A stretch of DNA of 64,000 nt from Dermatophilaceae bacterium Soc4.6 (GTDB taxonomy: Bacteria > Actinomycetota > Actinomycetes > Actinomycetales > Dermatophilaceae): positions 3,348,001-3,412,000 of the forward strand of contig JAZGVH010000002.1 in the NCBI GenBank assembly GCA_039889245.1. Reading direction: 5' to 3'. The position numbers and the translations under genes are program-made. This document shows positions 62,766 to 64,000 of this stretch, piece after piece. Position 1 is the stretch's first letter. The number at the start of each line of letters is the position of its first letter. The notes beneath the pieces are model-generated. The model had not been told where the DNA came from. It searched no databases and saw only the letters and a list, made by a program, of their open reading frames with translations.

Positions 62766-63779
62766 ATGTTCTTCTACATTCTCCGTCGGCTCGTCGCGCT
62801 GGTCATCATGCTGGCGATCATCACCCTGACCACCTTCCTCGTCTTCTTCGCCTCCCCGATCGACCCCGCCTCGCTCACCTGCTCGAAGAACTGCACGCCA
62901 GCGGTGATCGAGGGCAACCGGGTCAAGCTCGGCTTCGACAAGCCCATCCCTGTGCAGTACGCCACCTACCTCAAGGGCTTCTTCGTCGCGCGCGACTTCC
63001 CCGACGACCCGGCCCTGAAGAAGCTCAACCCGTCCGCTGTCTTCACGTGCGACGCGCCCTGCCTCGGCTACTCCACGCTCCAGGTCAGGGGCGTCACCGA
63101 CATCGTCAGGGAGGGTCTGCCGATCACCGCCTCGATCGCGGCCGGCGCCTTCGTCCTGTGGATCGTCTTCGGGGTCACCTTCGGTATCGTCGCCGCGCTC
63201 AACCGTGGCCGATGGCCCGACCGGCTCCTCGTGGGGATCAGCCTGGTCGGCTACTCCCTGCCCTCGTTCTTCATCGGCGAGCTCCTGCTGGTCTTCGTGG
63301 CCATCAAGTACCAGCTGGTGCCCATTCCGGCCTTCACCCCGTTGAGCCAGGACCCGGTGGCCTGGCTCCAGGGGATCTTCCTGCCCTCCGTGACCCTCGC
63401 GGCCGTCTACAGCGCCTCCTACGTGCGTCTCACCCGCGCCTACATGCTGGAGACCATGTCGGAGGACTACATCCGCACGGCCCGCGCCAAGGGCGTCAAG
63501 GAGTTGACCGTCGTGCGCCGCCACGGTCTGCGCGCTGCCCTGACGCCCATCGTCACGGCCGCCGGGCTCGACCTCGGCGGGCTGCTCGGTGGAGCCGTCA
63601 TCAGCGAGCAGGTCTTCTCCTTCAACGGGCTCGGCAAGATCGCGATCCTCGGCATCCAGCAGACCGACCTGCCGGTGATCGTCGGGGTCGTGCTCGTCGC
63701 GTCATTCTTCATCGTGTTCGCCAACCTCGTGGTGGACGTGCTCTACGGCGTCATCGACCCGCGTGTGCGGATGGCCTGA
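62766..63779 (+). CDS. Peptide-type ABC transporter permease (DppB-like)
   Basis: Inner-membrane permease of 337 aa, starting [20 protein letters not shown], the canonical DppB N-terminal membrane segment; an upstream in-frame extension crosses the hairpin and is unlikely. The periplasmic loop has two Cys pairs (CSKNC, CDAPC). The EAA loop is [20 protein letters not shown] near residue 238. C-terminus [14 protein letters not shown]. It partners with the DppC-like protein. Confidence 0.94.
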   Translation: MFFYILRRLVALVIMLAIITLTTFLVFFASPIDPASLTCSKNCTPAVIEGNRVKLGFDKPIPVQYATYLKGFFVARDFPDDPALKKLNPSAVFTCDAPCLGYSTLQVRGVTDIVREGLPITASIAAGAFVLWIVFGVTFGIVAALNRGRWPDRLLVGISLVGYSLPSFFIGELLLVFVAIKYQLVPIPAFTPLSQDPVAWLQGIFLPSVTLAAVYSASYVRLTRAYMLETMSEDYIRTARAKGVKELTVVRRHGLRAALTPIVTAAGLDLGGLLGGAVISEQVFSFNGLGKIAILGIQQTDLPVIVGVVLVASFFIVFANLVVDVLYGVIDPRVRMA

Positions 63780-63795
63780 GGCTAAGGACAACACC

Positions 63796-64000
63796 ATGAC
63801 CACCACCACGAGCCCCCGTGCAGCGTCGCCCGCCCCGTCGGGTGACGCCACCGCCTACCTCTCCCTGAGAGACGTCAAGGTGCACTTCCCGACCGACGAC
63901 GGCCTGGTCAAGGCCGTTGACGGCCTGTCCTTCGACCTCCAGCGGGGCAAGACGATCGGCATCGTCGGCGAGTCGGGCTCCGGCAAGTCGGTCACGAGCC
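63796..64000 (+). CDS. Peptide-type ABC transporter ATPase (DppD-like, cut by window end)
   Basis: First 68 residues of the ATP-binding protein: [20 protein letters not shown], then [19 protein letters not shown] and Walker [10 protein letters not shown]. It begins 16 bp after the permease stop with an AAGGA site, so it continues the same operon. The rest lies outside the window. Confidence 0.93.
   Translation, partial: MTTTTSPRAASPAPSGDATAYLSLRDVKVHFPTDDGLVKAVDGLSFDLQRGKTIGIVGESGSGKSVTS

Noticed and set aside
60735-63524. Very long minus-strand open frame opposite the peptide transporter genes
   Set aside because: Composition is typical of an antisense shadow; the plus-strand genes have complete family motifs.

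Overview
This 64-kb window is high-GC chromosomal DNA of an actinobacterium. The gene content (DUF4245, DUF6918, glpX-xseB-xseA-ispH-ychF order, frequent GTG starts, several -10 boxes placed directly before start codons) fits the Micrococcales, most plausibly an Intrasporangiaceae-type genus. That placement is inference from gene content only. No rRNA, tRNA or CRISPR array was recognised.

Left core (1-16913). A class I fumarase, cut by the window edge, diverges from an Agl-type sugar ABC transporter (lipoprotein binding protein plus two permeases) followed by its probable LacI repressor. A matching LacI-type operator lies upstream of the transporter. Convergent to this are a PfkB sugar kinase and the GlpX fructose bisphosphatase, so the block reads as sugar uptake feeding central carbon metabolism. 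Then come DUF4245, xseB/xseA (exonuclease VII), a small secreted IPT-like protein, ispH, an SRPBCC protein, rmuC, an acyl-CoA thioesterase, DUF6918 and ychF.

Accessory region (about 16895-41640). The 3' end of ychF is repeated near 34683, and each copy is followed by a diverged homologue of the same unknown gene. I read this as two related integrative elements stacked in one attachment site. Element I has an intact tyrosine integrase, an excisionase-like protein, a zinc-ribbon protein, a HepT/MntA toxin-antitoxin pair, a broken sensor kinase, small enzymes, two near-identical head-to-tail IS110 copies split by an IS1182 element, a secreted propeller-like protein, a GT87 glycosyltransferase and a secreted lipase. 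Short hairpin repeats lie in the gaps between the last three. Element II has lost its integrase by deletion, carries an IS21 element inside its zinc-ribbon gene, and continues with cysM and a graveyard of frameshifted genes, including a third integrase remnant.

Right core (41648-64000). GNAT acetyltransferase, ThrE-type exporter, DHA2-type MFS pump, alpha/beta hydrolase, a paired GT8 glycosyltransferase and aldonolactone oxidase, a 731-aa unrecognised protein with an internal duplication, a secreted HNH protein, argF, DUF389, a VIT-type metal transporter, a pterin dehydratase, a NUDIX hydrolase, typA/bipA and a family 5 (peptide/nickel-type) ABC transporter with two paralogous binding proteins, whose ATPase gene runs off the window end.
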